A DNA stretch of 64,000 nt from AP-15 sp963733945 (GCA_963733945.1 CAVTFD010000040.1:172494-236493), one strand, 5' to 3'; positions 42,956-52,513 are shown, counted from the first letter of the stretch. Numbers and translations are program-made. Notes: generated by a model from the sequence alone, not told the origin.

Positions 42956-44538
42956 CGGGGTTCCCGCGCAAGGTTCAGTCTAACCCGCGACCCCGATAGA
43001 GGATTTGCCGGCGGTAAGCCGCGCTTCACTTGAAGTCCATTACGGCTGCGGCCGGACGGCCGATCAGCAGCAATTCCCGAGGGCCGCAGCGGTACAAAGC
43101 CCAGCATCAGCGCAACCAGCGCCACCGCCAATACTACTGCCTGCCGGGTGCGGGATATCTCTGCGACCAAGGTCAAAGGCTCATCCGGGTCCGCCAATGC
43201 TCGGGCCAGCACACGGAACACATAGCCCCCAGCGAGCAACCCGCCCATCAGGATGACCAGCGCCCACCACCACTGGCCCTCCCCGACCGCCGCTGTCAGC
43301 AACATCGCTTTCGCCACGAAGCCCCCGCTGGGCGGTAGCCCCATCAGCGACATCCCGCCGAGGCCGAACGCAAAGATGGTGATCGGCAGGGCTCGGCCGA
43401 TGCCGGCGAGCCCCGCAATCCGATCGTGCCCGAGCGCTTCGTATACGAGCCCGGCTGCCATGAACATGGCCGCCTTGGCAAAAGCGTGGGAGATGGCCTG
43501 GAGCACGCCGCCGGTCCAGGCGGAGCTGCCCCAGGGATGGCCGATCTGGTCACCTCCGGCAAGCGGGAAAATCAGAAACAAATAGCCGATCTGCGCCACC
43601 GTCGAGTAGGCGATCAAGAGCTTCAGCCGGACCTGCCGCAGGGCGATCACGCTGCCGAACAGGATCGCCGCGGCGGCCAGGACGCCGAGCACCTGCGCCG
43701 CCGCGTGGTCGGGCAGCCTGGGCATGACATCAAACCACAGCCGGACCACCAGAAAGAACGGGGCTTTTACCACGAGCCCCGACAGCACGGCGCTGGCCGG
43801 AGCAGGCGCACCGGCATGGGCGGGCGGCAGCCACAAATGCAACGGGTAGAGTGCCCCTTTGGCCAGCAGCCCCGCCGTCATCAGCGATAGCGCCGCCCAG
43901 GCGACCGGCTCCCCATGGACCCGGCTGGATAAAAGGACGATATCGAGCGTGCCGTAAGCGCCGTACAACAGCACGGTCCCGAGCAGATAGAGGACGGAGC
44001 CGAGTAGGGCAAAGATCAGGTAACGCAATGCGGCCGCCAAGGTCTCGGCGCGGCCGTCCAGGCAGACCAACGGCACGGCGGCGAAAGTCAGCAGCTCGAG
44101 GGCGACATAAAGATTGAACAGATCGGCGCCGAAGAAGACCGCGTTCATCGCTGCCCAGACGGCCAGCAGCAATGTCCAGAAAATCAGCGGCGCCCGCGCT
44201 TCCGTAGTTGGTAGCGTCGGAAATTGCGCTCTTGCGAACAGGCCGATGGACGGGATCAGCAGTGCCGTCGTCACTACCATTACCGCGGAAAAGCCGTCCG
44301 CACGCAACGCCACGCCGAGCGGCGGCGCCCAACCGCCGACGAAATATTGCAACACGTTGCCGGAGCGCCAGACGCCGGCAGCAACCGCGATCGCGACGGC
44401 GAGCCCGACCGGCATTACCGCAACGGCGACGCGCTCCGCATAGCGGCCGCCTAGAAAGAGCGCCAGGAGCAAGCCCATTACCGGGAAGACGATCGCCAGA
44501 ACAAGCAGGAACCCGCCTGGCGTTGCAGAATTCGGCAT
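42949..44538 (-). CDS. Proton-translocating subunit of the NuoN/MrpD family
   Basis: 529 residues. Core motifs: FGADLFNLYVALELLTFAAV near residue 132 (acidic helix 5), GLLAKGALYPLHLWLPPAHA near residue 213 (Lys and His) and ASAVLSGLVVKAPFFLVVRL near residue 238. The last 70 residues (after LMLGFVPLRPSG) are hydrophilic and unusual for the family. In operon order it follows mnhC after 9 bp. Confidence 0.9.
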   Translation of the reverse strand: MPNSATPGGFLLVLAIVFPVMGLLLALFLGGRYAERVAVAVMPVGLAVAIAVAAGVWRSGNVLQYFVGGWAPPLGVALRADGFSAVMVVTTALLIPSIGLFARAQFPTLPTTEARAPLIFWTLLLAVWAAMNAVFFGADLFNLYVALELLTFAAVPLVCLDGRAETLAAALRYLIFALLGSVLYLLGTVLLYGAYGTLDIVLLSSRVHGEPVAWAALSLMTAGLLAKGALYPLHLWLPPAHAGAPAPASAVLSGLVVKAPFFLVVRLWFDVMPRLPDHAAAQVLGVLAAAAILFGSVIALRQVRLKLLIAYSTVAQIGYLFLIFPLAGGDQIGHPWGSSAWTGGVLQAISHAFAKAAMFMAAGLVYEALGHDRIAGLAGIGRALPITIFAFGLGGMSLMGLPPSGGFVAKAMLLTAAVGEGQWWWALVILMGGLLAGGYVFRVLARALADPDEPLTLVAEISRTRQAVVLAVALVALMLGFVPLRPSGIAADRPSGRSRNGLQVKRGLPPANPLSGSRVRLNLAREPRW

Positions 44539-44547
44539 CAGGGTTGG

Positions 44548-44856
44548 CTATTCATCCGACGCCAAGGTCGCTTGCCCCGTCTGCTGAAAAAGCCGCAGCA
44601 CCAGCGTCACCGCCAACGCTGTCGCCGAAAAGGCGACGACGAGGCCGGTGATGACCAGCGCCTGCGGTATCGGGTCGCCGCCGAACCCGGCGGCGGCGCC
44701 TCTGCGGGCGACGGCCCCGAACAGCAGAAACACACCCGCGCCGATCAGGTTGAAGCCGACGATCTTGCGGAGCGGCTGCGGATGCGCGATCAGGCCGAAC
44801 AGACCCAGGCCAACCAGGACAGCGCTGCACAACCCGTAAAGCGTCGCGGCGCTCAT
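44548..44856 (-). CDS. mnhC: MnhC/MrpC (NuoK-like) subunit
   Basis: 102 residues, three membrane helices, with LRKIVGFNLIGAGVFLLFG near residue 29 and PQALVITGLVVAFSATALAV near residue 64, the standard NuoK/MrpC pattern. The start at 44856 overlaps the end of the preceding gene by four bases (ATGA). It is a core subunit of the Mrp antiporter. Confidence 0.92.
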   Translation of the reverse strand: MSAATLYGLCSAVLVGLGLFGLIAHPQPLRKIVGFNLIGAGVFLLFGAVARRGAAAGFGGDPIPQALVITGLVVAFSATALAVTLVLRLFQQTGQATLASDE

Positions 44857-45788
44857 CGCTGCCGCACCCGTTCCGGCGGACCGGCCACCAACAGGGCGAG
44901 CGTCGCCGCGATCGACAGCGTTACGGGCACCTCGATGGTCAGAATCAACAACTTGGCATGAGATTCCGGATATGCCAGGAAGGCGCCCGCCATCACGAAG
45001 CCGGCGAGCCCGATCGCGAGGAAAGTCGCCGGTCCCGCGACCAGCACAAGCCGCAACCACCGCCGGCTCACCGAAGGTGCGTCGACGAGGCCAGCCATCA
45101 TGGCGAGAATCCACATAGCGGCGAGGATCGTTGCGCCTTGGAATTCACCCCCGGGAGCAGTCGAGCCGATCCAAAAGATATGGATGCCGACGAGGATCCC
45201 AACCGGTGCCAGCAGCTGCGCGATAAAAGTCAGCGCACCGTCTGAGGCAGCATAACGAAGTGCGGCGGGGAAGCCGCCCCATACTCGGTCCGACGCCAGC
45301 GACCAGATGCCGAGGAGTGCGAGCAGCAGCACCACCGTCTCGAGCAAGGTGTCGATCGCGCGATACGCCATCAGGACGGCGGTAACGGGATTGCCAAGGC
45401 CGGTCGCCGCCAGGTTTTCCGCCGCATGAGGAGCCAGCGTCGGCGCGGGCTCGGGCAACAGCAGCACAATCGCCGCGAGCCCCGCCGTCACCAGAGTGCA
45501 CAGCACCGCGGCCGCAAGTCGCGGAATTGCGCACGGCCCCGCGCCGTCGGCCAGCGCCTCGCTCGGGCGCAATCGGGCGCTCGCGCCGACCAGCAGCCCG
45601 CCAGTTACCCCGCCGCCGATCGCGGCCTCGGTCAGCGCGACGTCCGGCGCGGCCAGACGCACCCAGACCAGCGCGAGCAGCAGCCCGAAGGCGACAAACC
45701 CGACCACCGCGGCGAATGTGTCGCGAGCGGCGGTGGTCCAGACGGCCAGTCCGAGGACCAATACGGCGAGGCCGGCGTCAAAAGCCAA
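44853..45788 (-). CDS. Fused DUF4040 (MbhD-like) and MnhB subunit
   Basis: 311 residues. The first part (about 1-80: FAAVVGFVAFGLLLALVWVRL, then APDVALTEAAIGGGVTGGLL) is the MbhD/DUF4040 piece normally at the C-terminus of MrpA. The region GNPVTAVLMAYRAIDTLLET near residue 130 matches MbhE, and the last part (FIAQLLAPVGILVGIHIFWI, then APGGEFQGATILA) is MnhB. No separate large MrpA is present. The start is TTG, 9 bp after mnhG. Confidence 0.9.
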   Translation of the reverse strand: MAFDAGLAVLVLGLAVWTTAARDTFAAVVGFVAFGLLLALVWVRLAAPDVALTEAAIGGGVTGGLLVGASARLRPSEALADGAGPCAIPRLAAAVLCTLVTAGLAAIVLLLPEPAPTLAPHAAENLAATGLGNPVTAVLMAYRAIDTLLETVVLLLALLGIWSLASDRVWGGFPAALRYAASDGALTFIAQLLAPVGILVGIHIFWIGSTAPGGEFQGATILAAMWILAMMAGLVDAPSVSRRWLRLVLVAGPATFLAIGLAGFVMAGAFLAYPESHAKLLILTIEVPVTLSIAATLALLVAGPPERVRQR

Positions 45789-45797
45789 GGCAGCTCG

Positions 45798-46091
45798 TCA
45801 CGTGGGCGGCCCACCCACTCGGGCGGTGCGTGCAATTAGTTGGGTCACGGTGGCTCCGGCCAGCAGAGCGAGGAGCCAGACGGCGATTAGCTTCAGCCCG
45901 GCGAGCGGCCCATCGACCTGAAACAGCAGTCCGAGCACGACCAGGCCGAGCCCGAGATTGTCCGCTTTGGTCAGCGCGTGCAGGCGGCTGAGCGCGTCAG
46001 GAAACCGCAGTAGCCCGACCGTGCCTGCGAGGAAAAAGAAGGCGCCGGCGGACACGGCGATGATGGTCAGGGCATCGAGCACGAGACTCAT
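45798..46091 (-). CDS. mnhG: MnhG/MrpG subunit
   Basis: 97 residues, three membrane helices: AFFFLAGTVGLLRFPDALSR and LHALTKADNLGLGLVVLGLL are the standard MrpG core. It overlaps the end of mnhF by four bases (ATGA). Confidence 0.93.
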   Translation of the reverse strand: MSLVLDALTIIAVSAGAFFFLAGTVGLLRFPDALSRLHALTKADNLGLGLVVLGLLFQVDGPLAGLKLIAVWLLALLAGATVTQLIARTARVGGPPT

Positions 46092-46351
46092 GCTGCGTCC
46101 GTCTGCTCGACAGCCTTGACGAAGGCGACCGAGACGAAAGCTGCCAACAATGCAAGGACCAGCGCGACGTCGACCATACCGGGCATTCGGATCGCCGGCG
46201 CCAGCAGGAGCAGTACGGCAATGCCGCCGGTGCCGAGCAACTGCGCCGCCATGACGCGATCAGCCCGGCCGGGTCCGCGCAAGATACGCACCAGGCCCAA
46301 TGCCACTATCACCAGCACAAAGGCCGCCGCGGCGATCATAAAGTCAGCCAT
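46088..46351 (-). CDS. mnhF: MnhF/MrpF subunit
   Basis: 87 residues, three helices: LVRILRGPGRADRVMAAQLL near residue 21 and VDVALVLALLAAFVSVAFVK near residue 59 are typical of MrpF. The ATG at 46351 overlaps the end of mnhE by eight bases; an upstream ATG at 46366 is possible. Confidence 0.93.
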   Translation of the reverse strand: MADFMIAAAAFVLVIVALGLVRILRGPGRADRVMAAQLLGTGGIAVLLLLAPAIRMPGMVDVALVLALLAAFVSVAFVKAVEQTDAA

Positions 46352-46839
46352 TGCCCGGCGCTCCACCGATGACCCGGACGAGCAGCGCTTCCTCGGCGGC
46401 TAGCTGCGCCGCCACCGGCTGCCGGATGTCGAGGCAGTGAATTACGAGCGCCCCGCTCTGGTCCGATCCAACCGGCACCGTACCGGGAAGCAAGCTCATC
46501 AGCGCGGTAAAGGCGTTTCGCGCCGTACCCGGAGGCAGGCCCGTGGAGTAGCGTATAAAGCCCGGATCGAGCGGGAGCTTAGGGTCGAGCGCGCGGCGCG
46601 CGACATCCGCTCCCGCGAGCACGGATTGGCAGCAGGAACCGCAGCGCTACTTTGGTCAAGGCAAGTGGTTGCACGCGGTTCGGGCCGGAGGGGAGCAGAT
46701 GCAGGCTAACCCACGTCGCAGCAAGCGCCGCTATCACCCCGGGCACTAGATCAACCAAGGCGTATCCTGAAAGAACCACCCAGACACCAAAAAATCCAAC
46801 GGCTTGCCGCACCGCTGACCGCGAGAGCGCCGGGTTCAT
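46344..46839 (-). pseudogene. mnhE: MnhE/MrpE subunit, frameshifted
   Basis: The first part (from 46839: VGFFGVWVVLSGYALVDLVP, then LALTKVALRFLL) and the second (LAGADVARRALDPKLPLDP to RVIGGAPGNG) lie in two frames offset by one base. They join near 46618-46630 to give a MrpE of about 164 residues. One extra base in cctgctgccaatccg explains the break. The other operon genes are intact, so this is either a recent lesion, a sequencing error, or a frameshift site. The start ATG overlaps the RND stop codon. Confidence 0.8.
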
Positions 46840-49800
46840 GCCAGGTCCGTGACGGTAGGGTTGGACATCACCTTCCTCCCGGCTGCCTCGGGCTCCTTGA
46901 CACGGAACCAGGCAACATAGAGCGCCGGCAGAAAGATCAGGGTGAGAACCGTGGCGACCAGCAGACCGCCCATGACGGCGATGGCCATCGGACCCCAGAA
47001 TATCGTAACCGCAATCGGGATCAGCCCGAGAACCGTGGATATCGCCGTCAGCATGATCGGGCGGAAACGCGACACGCTCGCCTCGATGACTGCATTCCAG
47101 ACATCGAGACCCTGCGCCAGTTCGTAATCGATCTGCTCGATAAGGATCACCGCGTTTCGGGCGATCATTCCAATCAGCGCCAGAATGCCGAGAATGGCCA
47201 CGAACCCAAGAGGCTGGCCGAACAGAAGCAGCGCCGCAACGATGCCAATCAAGCCCATCGGGACGACGCTGAGGACCAGAAAGAGCCGGTTGAAACTTCT
47301 CAATTGAAGCATCAGGAAAGACAGCATCACGAACAGCATTAACGGCACGACGGCGAAAACAGAAGCCTGGGATTTCGCGCTTTCCTCCACCGTGCCTCCG
47401 ACCTCGATCCGATAGGATGCCGGCAAGTTCTCGCTCAATTTGGCTACCGCCGGAGCGAGCGCGGCGACCACGGTCTCGGGTAGCACACCCGGGGCGACAT
47501 CGGCTTGTACGGTCAATGTCGGCAAACGGTCACGCCGCCAGATCAATGGGTATTCCTGAGCGAACTCGAAGGTCGCGATCTGGCTTAGCGGAACCGTGCG
47601 TCCGTTTTGGAGCGGAATCTGCAATGTCCGCAACGTCGAAAGCGACAGGCGATCTTCGTCGGTCGCTCGCGTCAGAACGTCAACCAGATAGATGCCGTCG
47701 CGGACTTGGGTAACCGGCTGGCCCGTCACCACGCTGTTCATGACCGAGGCGATCGCCTGGGTGCTCACGCCCAGCAACCGCGCCTGATCCTGGTCGATCT
47801 GGACGCGAACCATCCGCGCCGGTTCCATCCAGTCGAAATTGACATGTCTCGCACCGGGATCGGTCGCCACGGTCTGCGCAAGCCGCAGCGCGATATCGCG
47901 CAGCTCGCTAATATCCGAACCGCTAACGCGATACTGCACAGGCCACCCGACCGGCGGACCTAGACCCAGTGGCGAAACTCGGTTCACCGCACTCGGGATT
48001 TTGTCGGCAAGCTCTACCTCGAGCTTTTTCTGCAGCCGTTCACGGGCCGCCACATCCTTGGCAAGGACGACCGCCTGGGTGAAGAAGGGGTTCGGCAGTT
48101 CCACGTTTAGGGGCAGATAAAAGCGGATCGCGCCGCGCCCGACATAGGTGCTCCACCGGTCCACGTCGGGGTCGCCCGCCAACAGGCCATCGAGTGTTTT
48201 GGCTGCGTCTTCACTGGCAAAAATCGAGGCGTTCTGCGGCAATGACAGGTCGACCAGAAGGTCTGGACGATCCGACGGCGGAAAGAACTGCCGGGCCACG
48301 AACGGGCTTGCCAGCACCGCCGCAACAAAACCCGCCAAGGTTATACCGATGGTGAGCCAGCGCGCCCGCATCGCGCCGAGCAGAAACCCGCGAAAGTAGC
48401 CGAGGATCGCGCTGGGTTTGTCGGACTGTTTCGTTTTGGGTTTGGCGAGGAGCGCGACGCCGAGCAGCGGCGCGAAGATGACCGCTACAAACCAGGAGAG
48501 TATCAGCGCGTAGGACACAACCGCGAAAATCGAAAAGGTGTATTCGCCAGCCGAACTCCTGGCGAAGCCGATCGGTATGAAACCCGCTGCAGTGACAAAC
48601 GACCCGGTCAGCATCGGCACCGCGAGGGTTTTATAGGCGAATGTCGCCGCATCCTCTTTGCTATCGCCGGCTGCGAGGCGAGAGGTCATGACGTCGACGG
48701 TGGTCATCGCATCGTCGACCAGCAGGCCCAGGGCAATGATCAGCGCGCCCAGGGAAATCCGCTGCAGATCGATCCCGGTCATCTCCATGACCGGGAAGAC
48801 CAAGGCGAGCGTCAGCGGGATCGAAAGCGCGATGACTGCGCCGGCTCGAATGCCGAGACTGACAAAGCTCACGGCCATGATAATGGCGATCGCCTGCCAC
48901 AGCGACGTCGTGAAGTCGCGAATCGCGTGATCGACGACAAAAGGCTGATCCGCCACGAGGATCGGCTCGATGCCAAGCGGCAGGTCGGCCTTGATCTCGC
49001 GCATGGCCTCTTTGATGTTCCGGCCGAGGGTCAATATGTCGCCGCCGTCGCGCATCGAGATGGCGATGCCGATGGCGGGTTTTCCGTTGACCCGGAACAT
49101 CGGCTGCGGCGGGTCCGAATAATCGCGGTGCACTTGGGCGATGTCGCGCAGCCGGATCAAGCGGCCATTCGCGACGAAATTGACCGCCAGGATGTCCCGC
49201 TCGGATTCGAATGCCCCCGATACCCGCAGGATGAGCCTTTCACTGCCGGTTTGCAGAATCCCGGACGGGCTGACAATGTTTTGCGCCGCCAGGGCGGCGG
49301 CCAGAGCCGACCGGTCGATCCCCAAACCGGCGAGCTGCTGAACCGAGAATTCAACGAAGATTTTTTCATCCTGGGCGCCAAGTATCTCGATCTTCGCCAC
49401 GTCCGGCACTCGCATCAGCCGGGAGCGGATATCCTCTGCGAAATCTTTCAGTTCGCGATGGGTAAATCCGTCGGCGGTAACGCCGTAGATAATACCGTAA
49501 ACATCGCCGAATTTATCGTTGAACCCCGGACCGATCACGCCAGCCGGGAGAGTGTGGCGCATATCGCCGACGCTGGTGCGAACGTCGTACCATATGGCGG
49601 GAATTTGCGCGGCGCGGGTCTCGCCTTTCAGATTGACAAAGATGGTCGTCAGACCAGGGCTGGTAAAGCTCCGCAGAAAATCGAGGCTCGGCGTTTCCTG
49701 AAGGGTCCGCTCGAGCCGGTCGGTGACCTGCTGCAAGGTGTCGTTCAATGTCGCGCCGGGCCACGCGGCTTGCACAACCATTGTCTTGATGACAAAGGGC

Positions 49801-49919
49801 GGGTCTTCGTCTCGCCCTAAGCTGAAGAAAGCAGCTGGCCCGGCGATCGTCGCCGCGATCATGATGTAGACGACGAGAGACCGGTTCTCGAGCGCCCACT
49901 TCGAAAGATTGAACTGCAT
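46836..49919 (-). CDS. RND family efflux permease
   Basis: 1027 residues, the family length. The two halves each have a membrane helix, a large periplasmic loop and five or six helices. Proton-relay residues are the paired Asp in LGLLVDDAMTTVDVMTSRL near residue 399. The porter-loop start NRSLVVYIMIAATIAGPAAF is typical. It extrudes drugs, dyes or other hydrophobic compounds through an outer-membrane partner not seen here. It is translated right after the adaptor gene and its stop overlaps the start of mnhE. Confidence 0.95.
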   Translation of the reverse strand: MQFNLSKWALENRSLVVYIMIAATIAGPAAFFSLGRDEDPPFVIKTMVVQAAWPGATLNDTLQQVTDRLERTLQETPSLDFLRSFTSPGLTTIFVNLKGETRAAQIPAIWYDVRTSVGDMRHTLPAGVIGPGFNDKFGDVYGIIYGVTADGFTHRELKDFAEDIRSRLMRVPDVAKIEILGAQDEKIFVEFSVQQLAGLGIDRSALAAALAAQNIVSPSGILQTGSERLILRVSGAFESERDILAVNFVANGRLIRLRDIAQVHRDYSDPPQPMFRVNGKPAIGIAISMRDGGDILTLGRNIKEAMREIKADLPLGIEPILVADQPFVVDHAIRDFTTSLWQAIAIIMAVSFVSLGIRAGAVIALSIPLTLALVFPVMEMTGIDLQRISLGALIIALGLLVDDAMTTVDVMTSRLAAGDSKEDAATFAYKTLAVPMLTGSFVTAAGFIPIGFARSSAGEYTFSIFAVVSYALILSWFVAVIFAPLLGVALLAKPKTKQSDKPSAILGYFRGFLLGAMRARWLTIGITLAGFVAAVLASPFVARQFFPPSDRPDLLVDLSLPQNASIFASEDAAKTLDGLLAGDPDVDRWSTYVGRGAIRFYLPLNVELPNPFFTQAVVLAKDVAARERLQKKLEVELADKIPSAVNRVSPLGLGPPVGWPVQYRVSGSDISELRDIALRLAQTVATDPGARHVNFDWMEPARMVRVQIDQDQARLLGVSTQAIASVMNSVVTGQPVTQVRDGIYLVDVLTRATDEDRLSLSTLRTLQIPLQNGRTVPLSQIATFEFAQEYPLIWRRDRLPTLTVQADVAPGVLPETVVAALAPAVAKLSENLPASYRIEVGGTVEESAKSQASVFAVVPLMLFVMLSFLMLQLRSFNRLFLVLSVVPMGLIGIVAALLLFGQPLGFVAILGILALIGMIARNAVILIEQIDYELAQGLDVWNAVIEASVSRFRPIMLTAISTVLGLIPIAVTIFWGPMAIAVMGGLLVATVLTLIFLPALYVAWFRVKEPEAAGRKVMSNPTVTDLA

Positions 49920-51008
49920 CTAGGAGGACGATCCGAGCAGTCGCACTTTCTGGCCGGGATGAAGCGCCTGGATTCCTGCCGTCACGACAATATCGCCGGT
50001 GTCGAGGCCATCGGCAATTACGACCGTGCCCGGGTCGTGGCGCAGCAATTCCACGTTACGCAGAGACACCGTTAGGGCTTTCGGGTCGACGATCCATACA
50101 GCGGGTTGCCGATTGAGTTCGGTCAGGGCTGTGGCGGGGATGGCGATGACAGGTTCGGATGGCAGATTGACGGCTCCGGTAACGGTTGCGCCGAGCCGCA
50201 TCGCCTCCGGCGGCTCGTTCAATCCAACTTTGACCTCGAAGGTCCGGGTGACAGGGTCGGCCCGCGCCCCGACTTCCCGCACCCGCCCGGTCGCCGTCAC
50301 GCTGGGATCGTCCGTCAGACGCACCGTGATCGGGGCGTCGCTTGGCGCTGACCTGAGTAATTGGGCCGGCACGTCGAAAACGGCATCGCGCCCGCCCTGA
50401 CGGGCGAGTCGAACGATCATCTGTCCGGCCTGCACGACCTCGCCCGGTTCGGCGCCTCGGGCAGTGACCGTCCCGGTCGCATCCGCCGTCAAGGTGGTCC
50501 AGCCGACGCGGTCGCGCGCGATCTGCAACTGAGCTTGCGCGTTGTCGACCTGGGACTGCGCGCTTTGCAATGCGTTCTGGGCCTGATCGAAGCGGGCTCG
50601 AGGTGTATGTCCGTTAGCCAGCAATTGTCGCTGGCGTTCGAAGGTGCCGCGCGCGTAGGTCAGTTGTCCTTGTGCCGCCGCAAGGGCGGCTTCTGCCGAG
50701 CGCAGTTCGTTGAGCTCATTCTCCGGGTCGAGCTTGGCGAGCACTTGTCCCGCCTTGACCTGGTCGCCGATATTGACCGGTCTCTCGATAAGCCGCCCGG
50801 CGATACGGAAGGCGAGCGCCGGCTCGTCTTCGGCCTGGACGTGCCCGGTTAGCACCACGGTTTCGCTGGCCTCCCCCCGGCTGGCGGTGACCGTCCGCAC
50901 TGGGCGCACCTCGGGCGCCTGGGCTTTGGTGTCCGGCTTGCACGACGCCAGCGTGAGTGCGACAGCCGGCAAAATCCACCAAAACCAAAGGGAACTGCGA
51001 TTTCTCAC
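49920..51008 (-). CDS. RND efflux adaptor (membrane fusion protein, lipoprotein)
   Basis: 362 residues. A signal ending in the lipobox ALTLASC (Cys near residue 23) is followed by a biotinyl-lipoyl-like segment (ALAFRIAGRLIERPVNIGDQ), an Ala/Gln-rich coiled-coil hairpin (about residues 95-165) and a beta-barrel region with RLTDDPSVTATGRVREVG. It links the inner-membrane pump to an outer-membrane channel. The start is GTG. It is the first gene of the long minus-strand block and ends one base before the permease start. Confidence 0.93.
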   Translation of the reverse strand: MRNRSSLWFWWILPAVALTLASCKPDTKAQAPEVRPVRTVTASRGEASETVVLTGHVQAEDEPALAFRIAGRLIERPVNIGDQVKAGQVLAKLDPENELNELRSAEAALAAAQGQLTYARGTFERQRQLLANGHTPRARFDQAQNALQSAQSQVDNAQAQLQIARDRVGWTTLTADATGTVTARGAEPGEVVQAGQMIVRLARQGGRDAVFDVPAQLLRSAPSDAPITVRLTDDPSVTATGRVREVGARADPVTRTFEVKVGLNEPPEAMRLGATVTGAVNLPSEPVIAIPATALTELNRQPAVWIVDPKALTVSLRNVELLRHDPGTVVIADGLDTGDIVVTAGIQALHPGQKVRLLGSSS

Positions 51009-51123
51009 CGGAACCCACCCCCGGCGAATTTCTTAACCCGCGGCTCCGCAGGTCGCAAGCGACATGGGACACAATCGCAACCCCGCAACGCGGCGGCCGT
51101 CGATCCTCGCCTGTGGACACTCG

Positions 51124-51963
51124 CTAAGAGCGGCTGGGTGTAACCGGCAACGTGGCAATGCTGGTCCAGGCGACCGGTGCGCCAGCCTTCTCCGCCGCTT
51201 GTTCGGGGGCTAGCGCGGGGTCCCAGTGGATGGCGAGAAATCGTCGGCCCGAGACATTACCGGCCGCATCGGAGACGAGCCAGACAAGCGGCGGCGCCAT
51301 GATTTCAGGCTGGATCAGCGTGTCCCGGTCGAAGCCGGCCTCGTCGGAGATCATCGACGTGTTTGTGACCCCGCCGGGAACCAGGACATTGACCGTGACG
51401 CCGGTGCCGCCTAAGTCTTTCGCCATGATCGCGCTGAGCGCCTCGAGCGCTGCCTTGGACGGGCCGTAGGTCGGGGAGCCGGCGTTCAACATCGTTCCGA
51501 GGCTGGTCGTGACGTTGATGATCCGGCCCCACCCCTGGCGCATCATCTCGGGCACGACGGCGTTGGCAAGCGCAAACGGGGCCGTGGTATGGACCGCGAC
51601 AAATCGGCGCCACTGGTCGGGTGTGATTTCCCAAAATTTCAGGGGACGCTGCCAACTGTCCGGCCGGATTGAACCGGGCCCGATCCCGGCATTGTTGACC
51701 AGGATATCGATGCGGCCAAACCGGGCGCGGGTGGCCCGGGTGATCTCATCCGTCGCGGAGTCGCTGGTTAGATCCGTTTGGATGGTGAGGAGGTCGGCCG
51801 ACTTTCCCTGCTCACCCGCGCTGGCGGCCAGCGCCTCCAAAGGCTCTCGATCGCGATCAACGCCAGCGACCCGGATACCTGCCGCGAGCAGGCCTCGTGT
51901 CATCGCCCTGTCTATGCCACCCGCGGCGCCGGTGACGATGGCTACTCTTTGGTTTTCGGCCAT
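51124..51963 (-). CDS. Short-chain dehydrogenase/reductase (SDR) family protein
   Basis: 279 residues with the Rossmann core: VTGAAGGIDRAM at the start, NNAGIG near residue 88, ILVNNAG and a catalytic Ser-Tyr-Lys (NVTTSLG, YGPSKAALEAL near residues 150-170). The third Gly of the TGxxxGxG dinucleotide loop is Asp here (GGID instead of GGIG), one base from the usual codon, which may weaken NAD(P) binding. A LysR relic lies divergently upstream. Substrate unknown. Confidence 0.9.
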   Translation of the reverse strand: MAENQRVAIVTGAAGGIDRAMTRGLLAAGIRVAGVDRDREPLEALAASAGEQGKSADLLTIQTDLTSDSATDEITRATRARFGRIDILVNNAGIGPGSIRPDSWQRPLKFWEITPDQWRRFVAVHTTAPFALANAVVPEMMRQGWGRIINVTTSLGTMLNAGSPTYGPSKAALEALSAIMAKDLGGTGVTVNVLVPGGVTNTSMISDEAGFDRDTLIQPEIMAPPLVWLVSDAAGNVSGRRFLAIHWDPALAPEQAAEKAGAPVAWTSIATLPVTPSRS

Positions 51964-52009
51964 GGTGCGCTTCCTCCCGCTCTGTCGGCCTCCACCCTAG
52001 CTCAGGGCG

Positions 52010-52367
52010 TGCTCCCGCGCATCGAAGCGGGATGTCCTGGTAGCGCGAGGCTGGCTGGACCTTTCTGCACAAAGACGGAGAAGGCAAGGAAACCGGCACC
52101 TTTCAACCTCACCTCACGATGAACGATTTCGCCGGCCTCACACCGGTGTTGCTGGCAGGCGGCGGCATCGGCGAGCTTCCGCCCGTGATTCAGCCCTATC
52201 TGATGCGCGACGGCCGGCTCGTCGAAGTCATGCCCGATTGGCGGTTTCCCAGTTTCGATCTGTCACTCGTTCACCTGGGTAGTCGCCACATCTCGAAACC
52301 GTGCCGTCTGTTCAAGGAATTCGCCACTCAGATGACACCGACCCTTTTCCCCGAATTACCTGTGTGA
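52010..52367 (+). pseudogene. LysR-type regulator relic (C-terminal part)
   Basis: In frame, GWTFLHKDGEGKETGTFQP and MNDFAGLTPVLLAGGGIGEL, then LMRDGRLVEVMPDW, match the end of the LysR effector-binding domain. Just upstream the reading continues only after a frame change, with a TAG in the main frame near 52044. The DNA-binding half is missing. It lies divergently from the SDR gene, the usual arrangement for a LysR and its target. Confidence 0.65.
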
Positions 52368-52513
52368 ACAGCGCCGAGCCCGTGTCGGGCGTAAGTCTGT
52401 TAACGGGCGTGACCGGGCGTCCCACGGTCATCACCTGAAATTCCCGAAAGAACGTGCTAACCTCGCTGCTCCTGGCGAGGCGCCGCGGAGCACACATTCG
52501 GGGAGGATCAGCG

